A stretch of 64,000 bases of DNA, from the NCBI GenBank assembly GCA_015501605.1, contig JADNRZ010000026.1, positions 310,001 to 374,000 on the forward strand. The letters are read 5' to 3'. The notes under the pieces were generated by a model that did not search any database, was not told the origin of the DNA, and saw nothing but the letters and a program-made list of their open reading frames with translations. Within the stretch, counting starts at the first letter, position 1, and every line of letters starts with the position of its first letter. Positions 1 through 13,268 of the stretch are shown in pieces. The position numbers were made by a program, and so were the translations under genes. Source of the stretch: Panaeolus papilionaceus. Taxonomy: Eukaryota > Basidiomycota > Agaricomycetes > Agaricales.

Positions 1-2905
1 TTAGGTCTGGGCTGGACCTCAAGATCCAACTTCCCCGTGTTGTAGTTATCGGCGGCCAATCCAGTATGCCATTGACATCTACATTCTTGTTCATAATTGA
101 TTTGTACGCCTATAGGTGGCAAGAGCTCTCTGGTTGAAGCCGTGAGCAAGGTACGTTGGCATAGTTGAATCTGCCTCTACTTCCATGGTGACCCAGGTTT
201 CAGATCAACGTTCCCAGAGATAGCGGAACGTGCACCAGGTCTGTCTTTTGTACGCCCAATGATTCCACTAATTTCCTAACATCTGTCGACCCTCCAGATG
301 TCCCATGATTTGCGAAATATCCAGCGATGCAACACAGTGGTCTTGCACCGTCTCCCTCGACATTGCCGGGTCTCCTAATGGCCCAAATGAACTGGCAAAC
401 CCCCCTTCCCGCATCAAATTTGATGAGACTACCGACAAGTCTCAAGTTGAACTTATACTCCGCCGTGCCCAGGCGGCAATTCTCAATCACCCCGAACGCG
501 ACTATCGCGATTACCTGACCAAGTCCCGGGATGATTTGAGCGTCATGCCACGTCAGCACGAATTTTCAGAGAATAAGATCGTCGTACAGCTAAGGGACCC
601 AAATGCGACTGATGTTCATTTTGTTGACCTTCCCGGTAATTATTTTTATGTTGACTCTATTCGTTGTATATTTGCATTCTAATTTTCTGGTCAGGGCTCA
701 TTCAGAATGCGGAAGGTCATCTCATCAAGTTGATTGAACGCCTGACCAAGCGCGAAATTGCGAAATCTGATACAATTATTGTCATCGCTATGCCTATGAG
801 CGGTTCGTCTCTATTATTTGCGTCTTTACCTTGACGCTTATAACAAACCTCTGACTACAGACGACTACCAACTCATGCAAGCGGTTAAACTGGCACAAAA
901 GGCTGATCCATCAGGCCAGCACACACTCGGTATGTTCATGTAATTCCTCCGATCATCGTACCCTAACTATGATTTCGTTTAGGTGTTCTCACAAAGCCCG
1001 ACTCTCTCACCGCTGGTGCTACGGGTATGCGCAACGAATGGCGACTGACCATTGAGGGTCAGAAACACAAGACCACTCATGGATATTTCTGTGTTCGTCT
1101 CCCCGACGACGAGGAGCGCAAGGCACGTAAGACTCCTGCAGAAATGGAGGAGATTGCCAGGACATTCTTTGAGTCGCAGACCCCTTGGTCAGAGATGCAG
1201 ATTGAATTCGGGTATCGTTTCGGGGTGAAGAACCTCGTGAAATACATCAGCCCGCTGTTAATGGACATGATTGAGAAAAAGTACGTCTCCCTTTCTTGTT
1301 CTCATCGTGGTATCCATTCTTCATTTTTCTCGACTTTTCTAATTATTTCTCTTAGTCTCCCTTTGTTGTTGAAAGAAGTTGACGACGAGCTAGCCAAAGC
1401 CCGATCTGCGCTCGCCGCTCTTCCTGTACTAGCAGGACAGGACGCCCCTGCAGTCGAAATTGTTAGACGCATCACTGCGTTCTGCGACGAGATCAAGAAT
1501 GAGATATTTGGATCGCAAACACATAGGTTGACGCAACGGAGTCGTCATGTTTATAACGACTTCAAGACCAACATCCAGAACACTCGTCCTCGCTTCGATA
1601 CCCAGCCATGGACTTCTTCGCTTACCAACCCAAATCCAGTGACGTCGTCTCACAACCCAGTATTAACGATCGCCGACGTTCGGAAGGAGATTGAAAGGTA
1701 TGAATTTTTGTTCCTCAATATTTTATTACTGTTGCTGATTTTTTTTCCTCCTGTAGGACGACGGGATGGGAACTCCCTGGGCATATACCATTTGAGGCGA
1801 CAGAAAATATTATTCTTCAACATGTAAGACCATGGGAGCGGATCACCTCCGATTGCTTTGAAGAGATATTCCGCATTTTGAAGAAATTTGTTGATCCTCT
1901 TCAAGATCGTCACTTCAAGCCGTATTATTTTTTACTTGACCACATCCGGTAAGTTCGCAATACAATTATCTGTTCGCTCGTTTGTTTATTAATGTCGATT
2001 CTGATCCTATGTTAGGGCGCAAGTGAAGATACTCCTCGCTCAAAGCAAGGATAATTGTGAAACGATGCTCGACAAGCTTCTCCATTTGGAGCAGAAACCC
2101 GTCTATACGTGGAACACCGAGATTTTGCTAGAGCAAGAGAACCAATGGTTTGATAACCTGCGCGATCGTAATGGCTCCTACAACGGCCGTTCACCACCAA
2201 CCAACAGAGAAGAATTGATGGTCATGGCCAAGGTTTACGCCTATTTCCAAGTTTCTCATCGGGTACGTTACCCCTTCCTTCACGGTCATTTTTTAAAACG
2301 AGCTTACTATGGATTTTTAGCGCTTCATCGACTATGCGCCGCTCATGATGGAGCACGAGCTCAAACAATTTTTTGTCTCAACCCTCAGCACGAATCTTCT
2401 CTCCTCCATCTTCTCTCCTTCAACCCCATCATCCCAGCCCCTCGAAAAACGTCTCCAAGACTTGCTTCTCGAGGACCCAATTAGTGCCAATAAGCGTTCC
2501 CAGCTCAAGACCAAGATTGACACGCTCTCCGAGATTCGGAAGCGTATTACGGCATTTGGGATTCATCAACGCAGCCCTTCCGAGGATGAGGAGCCTGTGC
2601 TTTATGATTCTGATTTATCAGATTCGGGCTCAGTTTTTGAGGGGGGAGAGCAGGAGGCTCCATCGTCCAGGTCCATGTTGTCGTTCGGGATAAATGTATC
2701 CTCGCCTCCTTCTAGAGTCTCTTCCAGAGCCCCTTCTCCCCCCCTCACCCCCGGTGAGCCTGATTTCCAAGAACCTCCTGCGAGTGAATGGGGTTTTGCA
2801 AGCGGCAAGTCTGGATTTGGAACTGTGGAGGAAGACCCACTTTGGGCATCCCCAGCTGTTTCCGTCCCCGAGACGAGGAAGAAGGTGAAGGGGAGAAAGT
2901 ACTAA
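1..2905 (+). CDS. Dynamin-superfamily GTPase, copy 1 (5' partial)
   Basis: Large membrane-remodelling GTPase; the start lies left of the window. The first exon seen begins at base 5 after TTAG. Removing the short introns gives the dynamin G1 loop GGQSSGKSSLVEAVSK, the G2 region INVPRDSGTCTRCPM, G3 as DLPG (near 630) and G4 as GVLTKPD (near 980-1010). A long middle/stalk region follows, then a GED-like end starting at RFIDYAPLMMEHELKQ (near 2320). Seen exons end near 63, 155, 238, 635, 804, 930, 1278, 1696, 1949 and 2261; the last runs to TAA at 2903-2905. No PH domain or membrane segment is visible, so it resembles the Mx/Dnm1-like soluble group, but cargo or membrane cannot be told. Its Ser/Pro-rich C-terminal tail differs from copy 2, while the rest is close to identical. 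No disabling change seen. Confidence 0.9.
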
Positions 2906-3189
2906 GTATATTTGTTGCAGCCGTTCAGGCGTTTGTCTTACCATGATATTTTGAACACTACTGTTATTGTTGAAATGTTTACTCCAGATACTCCTCCATT
3001 TTGCACCTGTAGAACGGTGTGCGTCTCTAAACAATCTTACTTCAATGAACGGTGTTATTAATATGTCATTGAAAGTGGGCAACGTACGCAAAAAATAAGC
3101 CTGGAATGTATTGATATGTGCAAAAAGCCTAGAACACTTGTTCATCCAATATGAAAGGATGAGGGTGCTCAAGTAAATTTATGCTTGGA

Positions 3190-3822
3190 CTTCCCGACGC
3201 CGGAAGACTGACAATGGCACGGATGTCAGTATGTAGATCTATATAAAATTACTTTGAGATAAATATACTCTGCCTTTGGGACAGAAGGCAGCGATCTGTG
3301 TGTCGACAATCAACACGATCCGGCCACAGCGGACAAAATTGAGTTGTCTACCATGGCTACTACTAGCTTCTTTCCTCCCGACGAGTCTAGACGGGACTTG
3401 TCATACTCGTTTCTGATGATCGCCCCATGGAATGGAAACACTTGTGTGACCATCGAGTGCAAGATCTTAGCCAAGGTGGCCGCTAGCTTCATCTCTTTCT
3501 GATTTGGTTGGGATAGAACTTACCATCAACGCAAGGAGGCGATCATTGGCCTTCAGAATGTCTTCACGCGAAGTCGCTGTCATGGCGTCTCTGTGAAAAG
3601 GCGTGGTGAGGTCTTAAGTGGCTGAATACTATGATAAGGCTCTTCCAGGGTATAGTCGAAGAAGAACCAATTAAGGAGCTCGTACCCCAGTTCTCTGACG
3701 TAAATGATACCGATCGAGGCGATTGAGGGACCCATTTCTGAGTCCGTATGAGGACCAGTCAAAGATGTCCAATCGATGGTGATGATACATGTTACTTACA
3801 ATGAAGTTGCTCGCTCCCTCTG
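3190..3822 (-). pseudogene. 3' fragment of JmjC-like gene (tandem-duplication remnant)
   Basis: This stretch matches the last exon and 3' flank of the intact minus-strand gene at 8709-12123 (its 8640-9295 part). Shared pieces include GYELLNWFFFDYTLEE (GYELLEWFFFHHILEE in the intact gene) and a region around IIRNEYDKS. It has frame changes, an inserted TTACTTA-like stretch near 3790, and it stops abruptly near 3822, where the flanking sequence becomes unrelated and AT-rich. It lies downstream of dynamin copy 1 just as the intact gene lies downstream of copy 2, so it is a broken by-product of the same duplication. Confidence 0.8.
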
Positions 3823-5083
3823 ATCAGGACTTAATTAACCCATTTTATTACAGTATCCCACCGTCACATGACACACGACTACACAATGACACAGTGAGGT
3901 AAAGATTGCACACGCGCACTGGTATACGTGAACGCACACTTATTATTATGCACGCGTTTTAGTCAATAGGTAGTAGAAATTGTACCTAGAAAAGCATGAG
4001 GCCATAGAATGTCTCCGCCAATTAGTATCTATGAAACAATGAAAATATGATGTGTGAAAATGGTCCTTCACAAAAAATCTATTGGCATGGTGCGCAACAA
4101 CAAGCAAGCGCATATATATGAAGCATATACCAAATTTTTCAGTTTAAGCAGGAGTATATGTATTGCAAAATTCAGAGTGAACAGACCAACGGTTCAATGT
4201 GTAGATCAAATATAATACAATTTATTATTATGGGAGGACTATGATTGATGCGATCAACCATCGGTTCCAGCCCTATTTTGGCTGATGTTTCACTCAGTGG
4301 GAATGCCATCAAATCGCATCTCACCACCTTTTCTTTATTTTCTCTTCATCCTCTTTGTTTTCTCCTTAGATATTTGGCATGGACATTATATGGACTTGTT
4401 ACTACATGTCGAATTTTTTTTATGTACTTTCTCTATGTATTCACACTGTTATTTAATTTATGGATTTTTAGCGTGTCACATGACGGTGACATACTGTATT
4501 ATTTATTTAATTTAAATCTGCTTGTCCTCGTGATATCATTTGAGATAAGTGGTACCCACATGCGAAGTGAACCCCGCCCATTTCATCCACTCAAAGTCCG
4601 TTCTTCTCCTCTTGACACCCGAACCTCTGGCTTTGCACAACGTTATCGAGACATTGGGCGCCTATCGAACAAAAAGATGATCTAAAGACAAGCTTCCATT
4701 GGTTTATAGGATTCCTCATACAAACACACACCATCAAAGATCCTGAAATAGCTCGCAAGAAGCAGTGTTTCGAGTGAAATTCTTCCAAGTTCCACACTTT
4801 AGCCCTCAAATCCTGCCTCATGCACTAACCACCGAGGGTGAGGTGCATCTTTTATCGTTCAAAAGATGAAATCCCACTTCGGCACAGATGAACCCTATTC
4901 GATGTCCACTGCATGCAGTGGAACCTTTATGTAAAATGTCCTGGTCCTTGTCCACTTAAAAGGCCCAGTTATTTCTGAAAGCCCACTTCAAGGTGCTTTC
5001 CTGCCACCATCTCTTCCCTTTAGGCCTTCCGTAGCGTCTGCCCGTTTCCAGCCTGTTGGAGAACGGTGGACTCTGCAGAGTTG
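3823..5083. other. AT-rich intergenic stretch without a recognised gene
   Basis: About 1.2 kb between the broken JmjC-like fragment and the promoter of dynamin copy 2. The open frames at 4245-4685 are low-complexity, Phe/Leu-rich and have no recognisable motif. I see no gene here. Confidence 0.5.
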
Positions 5084-5090
5084 TATAAAG
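5084..5090 (+). promoter_or_regulatory. TATA box of dynamin copy 2
   Basis: TATAAAG lies 57 bases before the ATG at 5141, a spacing that suits a TATA-driven fungal promoter with a short leader. Confidence 0.55.
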
Positions 5091-5140
5091 GTTTTGAGAC
5101 GCCTAGACTCCACTTATTTCTCAATCATAATCCTTGATAA

Positions 5141-8100
5141 ATGTCTGTTTCTACAATGACAAGTCTCTTCCGTTCTCGCTCGACGAAGAAGAAAGAAAAA
5201 GAGAGAGCTACCGATGACTCAACTTCAGACCACAACACTCCTCCCTTGCCTGACCCAGACGATTTAGTCCCTCTCCCAGACATTGAACCTCCACCATTTG
5301 ACCCTCCATTGGAACCTGATGGTGCAGGGGACGACGATGTCCACAACTCCAGCTATGCTGCCCGATGTAGGGAGGTCATGCACCTCTATTCAGAACTCAA
5401 GTTCCTCATGTATGACATAGTCTCATTTATTTTTGACGACGGGAACCTTAACTTCTTATTTCCAGGTCGGGTTTGAACCTCAAGATCCAACTTCCTCGTG
5501 TTGTGGTCATCGGCGGCCAGTCCAGTGTGTTTTTGTTCTTTTGATATCAACCTTTTCCGTAATTGATTTACATGCCAATAGGTGGCAAGAGTTCCTTGGT
5601 TGAAGCCGTTAGCAAGGTGTGTTTCCATATTTCAATTTCTACCTTTAGCTCCAGAGTGACAATACTATCAGATCAATGTTCCCAGAGATAGCGGAACGTG
5701 CACCAGGTTCGTGCTCTGTACCCCTCAACACTCCACTAAATTCCTCACATTCCTCTAGGTGTCCCATGATCTGTGAGATCTCTAGCGATGCTATACATTG
5801 GTCTTGCACCGTCTCCCTCGACATTGCCGGGTCTCCGAATGGCCCAAATGAACCAGCAAACCCCCATCTCCGCATCAAATTTGATGAGACTACCGACAAA
5901 TCTCAAGTCGAGCTTATACTCCGACGTGCGCAGGCCGCTATACTCAACTACCCAGAACGCAACTACCGCGATTATATGACCAAGTCGCGGGATGAGTTGA
6001 GCCTCATGCCACGCCAACATGAATTTTCGGAGAATAAGATCGTGGTGCAGCTTAGGGACCCAAATGCGACCGACGTTCACTTTGTTGACCTTCCCGGTAA
6101 TTTTTTTTTTATGCTGACTCTATTCCTCGTGTGTTTGCATTCTGATTTTCTGGTCAGGATTGATTCAAAATGCGGACGGTCAACTTATCAAATTGATTGA
6201 GCGGCTAACCAAGCGCGAAATCGCGAAATCCAACACGATCATTGTCATTGCTATGCCCATGAGTGGTTCGTCTCATATTTATTTTTTCTGTCTTCACCTC
6301 GACACTAATAACTCAACTTTGACTGCAGACGACTACCAACTCATGCAAGCGGTCAAGTTGGCTCAAAAGGCAGATCCATCAGGCCAGCGCACGCTCGGTA
6401 TGTTCATACAATTCCCTCCGATTGTCTTATTGTGGTCTCCTAACCATGATTTTGTTTAGGGGTTCTCACCAAACCCGACTATCTCACCACTGGTGCTACG
6501 GGTATGCGCAACGAATGGCGACTGATTATTGAGGGTCAGAAACACAAGACCGCTCATGGATACTTCTGTGTTCGTCTCCCCGACGACGAGGAGCGCAAGG
6601 CACGTAAGACTCCTGCCGAAATGGAGGAGCTTGCCAGATCATTTTTCGAGTCACAGACTCCTTGGTCGGAGATGCAGGACGAGTTCGGTTATCGCTTTGG
6701 TGTGAAGAACCTCGTCAAGTACATCAGCCCCATCTTGATGAACATGATCGAGAAAAAGTATGTCTCCCGTTCTCTTTCTCGTGATATCCCTTGTTTTCCC
6801 CCCCTACCTTTCTAATCATTCCCCTTAGTCTTCCCCTGCTGTTGAAAGAAGTTGACGACGAGCTAGCCAAAGCCCGCTTTGCGCTCGCTGCTCTGCCTGT
6901 ACTGGTAGGACAGGACTCCCCCGCACTCGAAATTGTCAAGCGCATCACTGCGTTCTGCGACGAGATCAAGAACGAGATATTTGGATCCCAGACACACAGG
7001 TTGACGCAACAAAGTCGTAACACTTATAACGACTTCAAGGCGAACATCCAGAATACTCGTCCTCGCTTCGAGACCCAGCCATGGACTTCTTCCCTTGCCG
7101 ACCCGAATCCAGTGACGTCGTCTCACAACCCGGTGTTGACAATTGCCGATGTTCGGAAGGAGATTGAAGAGTATGTGTTTTTGTTCCTCAACTGTTTGTG
7201 ACTGTCGCTGATTTCTTTTCCCTCATGAAGGACAACAGGATGGGAGCTCCCTGGTCACATACCGTTTGAGGCAACGGAAAACATCATACTTCGACACTTA
7301 AGACCATGGGAGCGGATCACCTTTGATTGCTTTGAAGAGATATTCAGCATTCTGGAGAGATTCATCGATCCTCTCAAGGATCGTCACTTTAAGCCATATT
7401 ATTTTCTACTCGACCACGTCCGGTAAGCTCATGCTACATTCATCGGTTTTCTCTTTCGTTCATTAATATCACTTTCATCCTATGTTAGCGTACAAGTGAA
7501 GACACTCCTCGCTCAAAGCAAGGATAACTGTGAAAAAACGCTCGACAAGCTTCTCCATTTGGAGCAGAAACCTGTCTATACGTGGAACACCGAGATTTTG
7601 CTAGAGCAAGAGAACCAATGGTTTGATAACCTGCGCGATCGTAATGGCTCCTACAACGGCCGTTCATCACCAACCAACAGAGAAGAATTGATGGTCATGG
7701 CCAAGGTTTACGCCTATTTTCAGGTGTCGCATAGGGTATGTTGATTTTATTTTGCATGTTGCCCTCTTTGTTCACGAGACGATCATCAATTCTTAGCGCT
7801 TCATCGACTACGCGCCGCTCATGATGGAGCACGAGCTCAAACAATATTTCGTATCGACCCTCAACACCAAGCTCCTCTCCTCCATTTTCTCTCCTTCAAC
7901 CCCATCGTCCAAGCCCCTTGAAAAACGCCTCCAAGACTTGCTTCTCGAGGATCCAATTAATGCCAATAAGCGTGCCCAGCTCACAACGAAGATTACAACG
8001 CTCTCTAAGATTCGGTCTCGTATCACAGCATTTGGGGTTCGTCAACGCAGTGCTTTCGAGGATGAGGAGCCTGTGCTTCATGATTCTGATTTATCAGATT

Positions 8101-8366
8101 CAGGCTCCGTCTTCGAGGGAGGACAGCGGCGTGCTGCATCGCTCAGGTCCAATCAATCGTTCGGGAATCATGGGTCCAGGTTAGGGACACCTTCTCCTGC
8201 CCCTTCTCTCAACCTTGCAATGCCTAGTACTATCCCAAACGCCCCTTCCATACCGTTGGCTTTGGGCAGTAGCAATGATGGCAGCTCGTGGGGACTCGGA
8301 CAAGGATGGGGATCTTCCTTTGCTCCCGCTGCAGACAGTGTGAAGAAGAAGAAGAAGAAGAAGTAA
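5141..8366 (+). CDS. Dynamin-superfamily GTPase, copy 2 (complete)
   Basis: Complete tandem partner of the gene at the left edge. Twelve exons by my reading: 5141-5400, 5466-5524, 5582-5616, 5672-5706, 5759-6096, 6158-6265, 6329-6397, 6460-6757, 6829-7170, 7231-7422, 7489-7735 and 7797-8366. They sum to 2553 bases, or 850 residues. A Pro/Asp-rich N-terminus (about 60 residues) precedes the GTPase domain with GGQSSGKSS (P-loop), PRDSGTCTRCPM (switch I), DLPG (G3) and LTKPD (G4). The stalk and a C-terminal GED-like region follow. The protein ends in a Ser/Gly-rich tail with a run of seven lysines. Such proteins assemble on membranes and use GTP hydrolysis to constrict or remodel them; the membrane acted on cannot be deduced. 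All introns are GT-AG with compatible phases, so the gene looks functional. Confidence 0.92.
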
Positions 8367-8708
8367 TATAATCGTTGCAGCGGTCCCGAGTCTTTTTTGG
8401 ATCGCAACAATCCATATGATACGACATGTCTTTCGCTCCCTCTTGCTTATTTTTGAAATGTTTACTCCAGATACTTCGTTTTGCAATCATACGATGTGTT
8501 ACACTCCTCCCTAACTTGCAATAAATGACTTTATTTCGTAACGTCGTTGAATTGGACTGCACTGGTAAATAAGTTTATAAGGCATTATGTGCAAGAAGAC
8601 TGAATGTAAGATGAAAGGATCAAGGCGGTCAAGTAAAATTACGGTATCGCTTGGACTTCCCAACGCCGGAGGACTGACAGGCCTGTTAGCACTAAGATAT
8701 GAATGGGA

Positions 8709-11700
8709 TTACTTGAACGTAAATTTACCTGTGGGACAAAATGCACTGAGCTGGGTGGCGATAGTCGACACGACCCAGTCGCGGCGGACAAAGTCAAACC
8801 GTACATCATAGCCAGCTTCCTTGCCTTCGGACGAGTCCACGACCTTATCATACTCGTTTCTGATGATCGCCCCACCATTTTTGTTCGACAAGGGAAACAC
8901 TTGGGTGACCACCCAATATAAAGTCTCAGCACGAAGGTCGCCGCTAGCTACATCGTTACCCTCTGATTTGGTTGGGATCGAACTCATCATTAACGCAAGG
9001 AAGCGAGCATTGGTCCTCAGAACGTCTTCTCGCGTCCAAGTAGCTGTCATGGCGTCTCCGAGCAAAGGTGTGGTGAGGTCTTGAGTGACTGAATGCTGCG
9101 ACAAAATCTCTTCCAGGATATGGTGAAAGAAGAACCATTCGAGGAGCTCGTACCCCAATTCTCTGACGTAGCGATATCGACTGGGGCGATTGACAGATTC
9201 ATTTCTGAGCCCGTATGAGGACCAGTCAAAGATGTCCAAATCGATGGCGATGATACATGCTGCAATGAAGTTGCTCGCCCCCTCCGACGTTGTAATATCA
9301 GGGAGATGTTCCATAAACGGGTCTGTGAACGAAGATGATGATCAACAAACGTTTGGACTCAGAGACACAGTAGTTAGCTTACCAGACTCGTCTATGTCTT
9401 GAAGCACCAAGGCGGCATGCAAGCAGATTATGTATCTGTGTAACAACGCGCATGCGCTCGATATAGAGACCGACTTCATCATATGAGATGAGCATAATCC
9501 GTGAGCTAATCCAGCCAGAGTGTCGACAAGATTGCTTGTGGAATAAAAATGGTCGACCGTGTAGAGTGTATGATCTAAAGCAACGGAGGCAAATGGAGTA
9601 TTGGCTCGAAGAATCCTACAGTGAAAAAAGGCCCCGTTAGCCTAGCCAGTAAATTGAGAAGCACGAGAGACCTACAACTGGGTTCCGGGTGTAAGTAAAA
9701 CCGCTTCGTAGATCCACTTCGCGCAGTCCGGCTCGTTTGCATCGAACTCTTCTCCTAGATAGTCGTCTATCCGAAAGCTTGTCTCCTTCTCAAGTGGCTT
9801 TCCAACCATAAGCCACAAAGCCCCACACTCGACTCTGAATACCGTCCCAAAGCCATCACAGGCAATCTGAGCACCTTGAAAGACCCCTTGAAGTGATACG
9901 AAACAACTTCGAATGTGCGAGACTGCAACAACTTCGTCTTCAGGGCAGAGAAACCGGCCTTTGGTCGCTCTCCAGGCCGCAAGGTCGGATGAAACGCAGT
10001 TAGGCCGGACAGAGCCTTCGGGTAAAGCGAGCCTTTGGGTTGAAAGAATCTCACCATCTTCAATGGTCGACGCTTCAATCAGGTCATTCAAGGTGCCCAA
10101 ACGCTCCTCGGGTTGGTCGTGATCGTGGTCTGTTGAATAAAGCTCTTAATCTGCGGAATATCCTTTGCAGAAATTCAAGAGAACAAACCAAACACGAGAA
10201 TTTCGCTTTTGACTGGGTAAAAGTGAGACAAACTCGCCTGATTGAATGTATGTCCCTCGTTCGGAGCACCCGTGAGGATGATGTTTCGTTCTGACAACGC
10301 TCTCTGGATGGAACGAGTATCCGAAAATGTGCTATAGCTTTGGAGGATGAAAATTGACTGTCCATTCCTCGAAGGATCGAGATAATGGGGCTCTCTACCA
10401 GCAAGGTGGCTCATCACCGCTTCCAACCATTCATCAAGATATGACGCAACTGATTCCTAAAATATGTTGAGTAGGAGTTGATAGCTCCCGGATGTGGTAT
10501 ACACTTACTTGCGCTAGGAAGAAATACTGTTCTTTTGACCCTGTTATAGTGTAGGCGGGTACGTTGCATTGCACACGAAACTGCTGCAAAAGAAAATGAG
10601 TCTCTGAGGGGATTGTGCGTGGAAGCTAAAATGGCGTACTCTGTCACTAGGGTCAGTTTTCAACGAGCCTAGGGCAGGTAAAGTTGGTGCTGAAGATAGC
10701 GTCTGTAAGCGGATGTGTTGAAAACACCCCGAATCGATGAACCGATGATACGAGAATCCATCTTTGGGCGGTGATGCGACTTCATCCTTTTCATCAGATA
10801 CCCTTTTGCGTTTGGTGCCAACTTTGACCGGTTTTTCTATATCTCTGTTATTGAGCAAAGTAAATGAATAGAAACGGGGCGAACGCACGAAGTAGGAACC
10901 AGTCACGCTGATTTTTAGGCAGAGAACGAATAGATGCTAATGGCAGGGCGCTTGCTAGCTCTTTGATCCCTTCTACCAAACCTATCTTGTGTGTTGCAAT
11001 GCGCAGAAGTATGTTCCAAAACATAACCTCGAGTTCCTGGAGAATCTTGGGCTTATCGTTTCCCAGGCGTTTCGAATACTACGAACAATAATATTAAATA
11101 CCAACATAAGAAAAAAAATTCGTTGGAAATCGACGAACCTCCATCAACATGGCACGCTTCCAAGGATTCGACTTGTAATCCAAAGGTTGTTCGCTGACTG
11201 CAACGAATACAGGCGAAAGGAGCGCCAGTATTTGCAGAGTAATACGGAAATCTCTCCACTGATTCTTTTTACCTGCAGGTCTTGAGTTTTTTCAATGGTT
11301 GCACTCCAAGCAGGCGCCATATCAAAGGGGAGAAAAATCACCTACACTTCACGGTACCAGTCTGGCAATATTGCTATTCCCTTCGAAGATAATAAGTCGT
11401 AACCGATAAGATGTGCCAAATGAACCGCAGCAGTATGGAAATTTCGCAGAATTCGCTTGATATTAGTGGGTTTCGTGTCGAGGCTATGGACGATTCGGGA
11501 TAGGTCCAGAACCGGGTCTTCGAATTCCTTGATCATTGTATCCGATTTTATTGTGATTTTTCCAGCCAAATTCGAAAAATCGTCCAACACCTTTCCCCAA
11601 TCGTGGAGGTAAGGTGGTAGTACGAAGGAAGGAGGGGCCGGTTCAGCTGTAGTGTAAGGTACACGGGGCAGCAACTTATCGGACCATCCAAAACGCTCGA

Positions 11701-12123
11701 TACAAAACGCGTCGAAAATTCGATACAGCGTAATCATAGAGCATTTTTGGTGATTTATGGTTTGGTTGCTCGGGCCAGTAGTGATATCTGGAGTTGCAGT
11801 AGCCCCCTCCGTCTCGACCTTTAGCCAGACGCGCCACGATTTCATCAGACCAGACTCTCGGATGTAATCCTCCCAAGCTTGAAACGCTGGCACAAGTGTT
11901 TTCTGTTGATATGGTCAAAAAAAAAAAAAAGAACAAAAAGAAAAGCGGGATATTCATTAACCTGAAAAGGGGGTGCAGCGTCGAGGACGGCTACATTATT
12001 GGACCATGCAGCACTTGACCAAGGATACTCTTGGAGAAATGGTGATACAGTGAGCAAAGATTTCCGTTTAGAAGCATTCCATATACTCGTCACGACATCA
12101 ATGGCAGGAACGACGGTAGCCAT
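8709..12123 (-). CDS. JmjC-like cupin-fold protein, paralog A
   Basis: Ten exons (12123-11962, 11902-11346, 11280-11139, 11078-10889, 10836-10640, 10583-10509, 10456-10189, 10129-9676, 9615-9383, 9322-8709) give 2892 bases, or 963 residues, without a stop. The part coded at 10129-9383 resembles the JmjC-like domain common in agaric genomes: a GDGFGT-like turn (ACDGFGTVF), VECGALWLM, then a TPGTQLILRANTP segment and a VDHFYSTSNLVDTLAGL helix. In active family members an HxD pair precedes the NGFGT turn and a His follows RPNTP; here the first reads QIA and the second is Phe, so iron binding is doubtful. That comparison is from memory. Paralog B at 42303-45702 shares exon phases and two identical exon lengths (268 and 233 bases). 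The middle is basic (GTKRKRVSDEKDE), perhaps a nuclear signal. Role unknown. Confidence 0.75.
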
Positions 12124-13068
12124 CCTTTGAAATGGTAGGCTGGTTCTGCTAGGACCTAAAATGTGGATTTTTAGCTCTAAAAAACAAACGTTCGGCTCCA
12201 AAAATGCTGCAAAAAAGTGTCGCGTTTGCTGGTGTAAGGCAGTTTATTGTAAACAGATCGTAACCACTGTTAAGAAACACAGTTGAAAAACGTACCCTTC
12301 AGAGTTGTGGGATGGTCGCCAGAGGTCAATGCATCACGTTGTTACCTCTCCTATCCCGAATTGTCACAACTTCAACAAACACTCGCAGGACGCTGCCAAA
12401 CATCAGCACCTCTGCCACTGCCAGTGGGTGAACAGAGGCGAACAGCTCATAGTATAGGACTGCAATTAAGGATGAGAAAAATACCAATATTTGTACAGTA
12501 TGATACACAAAATGGTCAACGTTACAAGAGAGCTTAGTTGTTTTCGTCGTTCGCTACATACAGCGTACGCAAATTAACGGTGTATCCCTAACATGCAAGT
12601 ATGTAAGTGCGCTTTCCGAATAATATGTGACCTCGTATGGCGCTAAAAAAAATCGACCACCAGTTTTCGCCACATCTGCACATCTGGGACCTGGGCACTT
12701 GGAACCTCCGAGGCGGCGTGAAGCGCGATCGTCCAGGGATCCCCTGGATATGTAATTATCTTCCAACTTATTGTCAAAATAAGAGTGCGAGAAATAACGG
12801 CTATGTGGTTTGAATATGCCTAATGAATTGACAGAAAAATCCAAGGTACCAAGTGGTCCTGCAGCCTGAGTCAACCGAGAATTGACAAACACGCTCCCAA
12901 CCCCAGGGTCACTGGCACCGATCATGACATTTGACTGGACGAGGTTAAAAATCACGTGATATTTATCTTCGATTTACTGTTACTGTGCCAATCGGAGAAG
13001 TTCGACAGTCAGCAGCCAGCACCTCCTCTGTCGAAATCGGTCAGCAGTCAGCAGTCAGCAGTCAGCAC
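12124..13068. other. Intergenic; no recognised gene
   Basis: Between the JmjC-like gene and the repeat near 13 kb. A 133-codon minus-strand frame at 12554-12955 has no motif I recognise and no clear splice context. Treated as probably non-coding. Confidence 0.4.
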
Positions 13069-13125
13069 GCCCTCTGTCGAAACCAAAATTTCGACAGAGG
13101 GCCAGCAGTCAGACCCCTGTCGAAC
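13000..13125. repeat. CAGCAGT-type short tandem repeat with perfect hairpin
   Basis: The stretch holds repeated TCAGCAG units and several copies of CTCTGTCGAA. At 13070-13101 CCCTCTGTCGAAA and TTTCGACAGAGGG form a perfect 13-base inverted repeat around a 6-base loop. Confidence 0.75.
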
Positions 13126-13268
13126 TTCATCGATTAGTAAGGTACTTGCCTTTTAACAATCTTTTGATTCTGAAGTTTGTGGATTTAAAATTGTGCGAAT
13201 CTATTGTCAGATTGTGCACAGACCGGGAGAAAGTATTGTTCGTCATATTAAAAATTTAATTACACGGA

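Noticed and set aside
13000..13125. CRISPR-like spacing of short repeats
   Set aside because: Units are degenerate simple repeats in a eukaryotic genome without cas genes.
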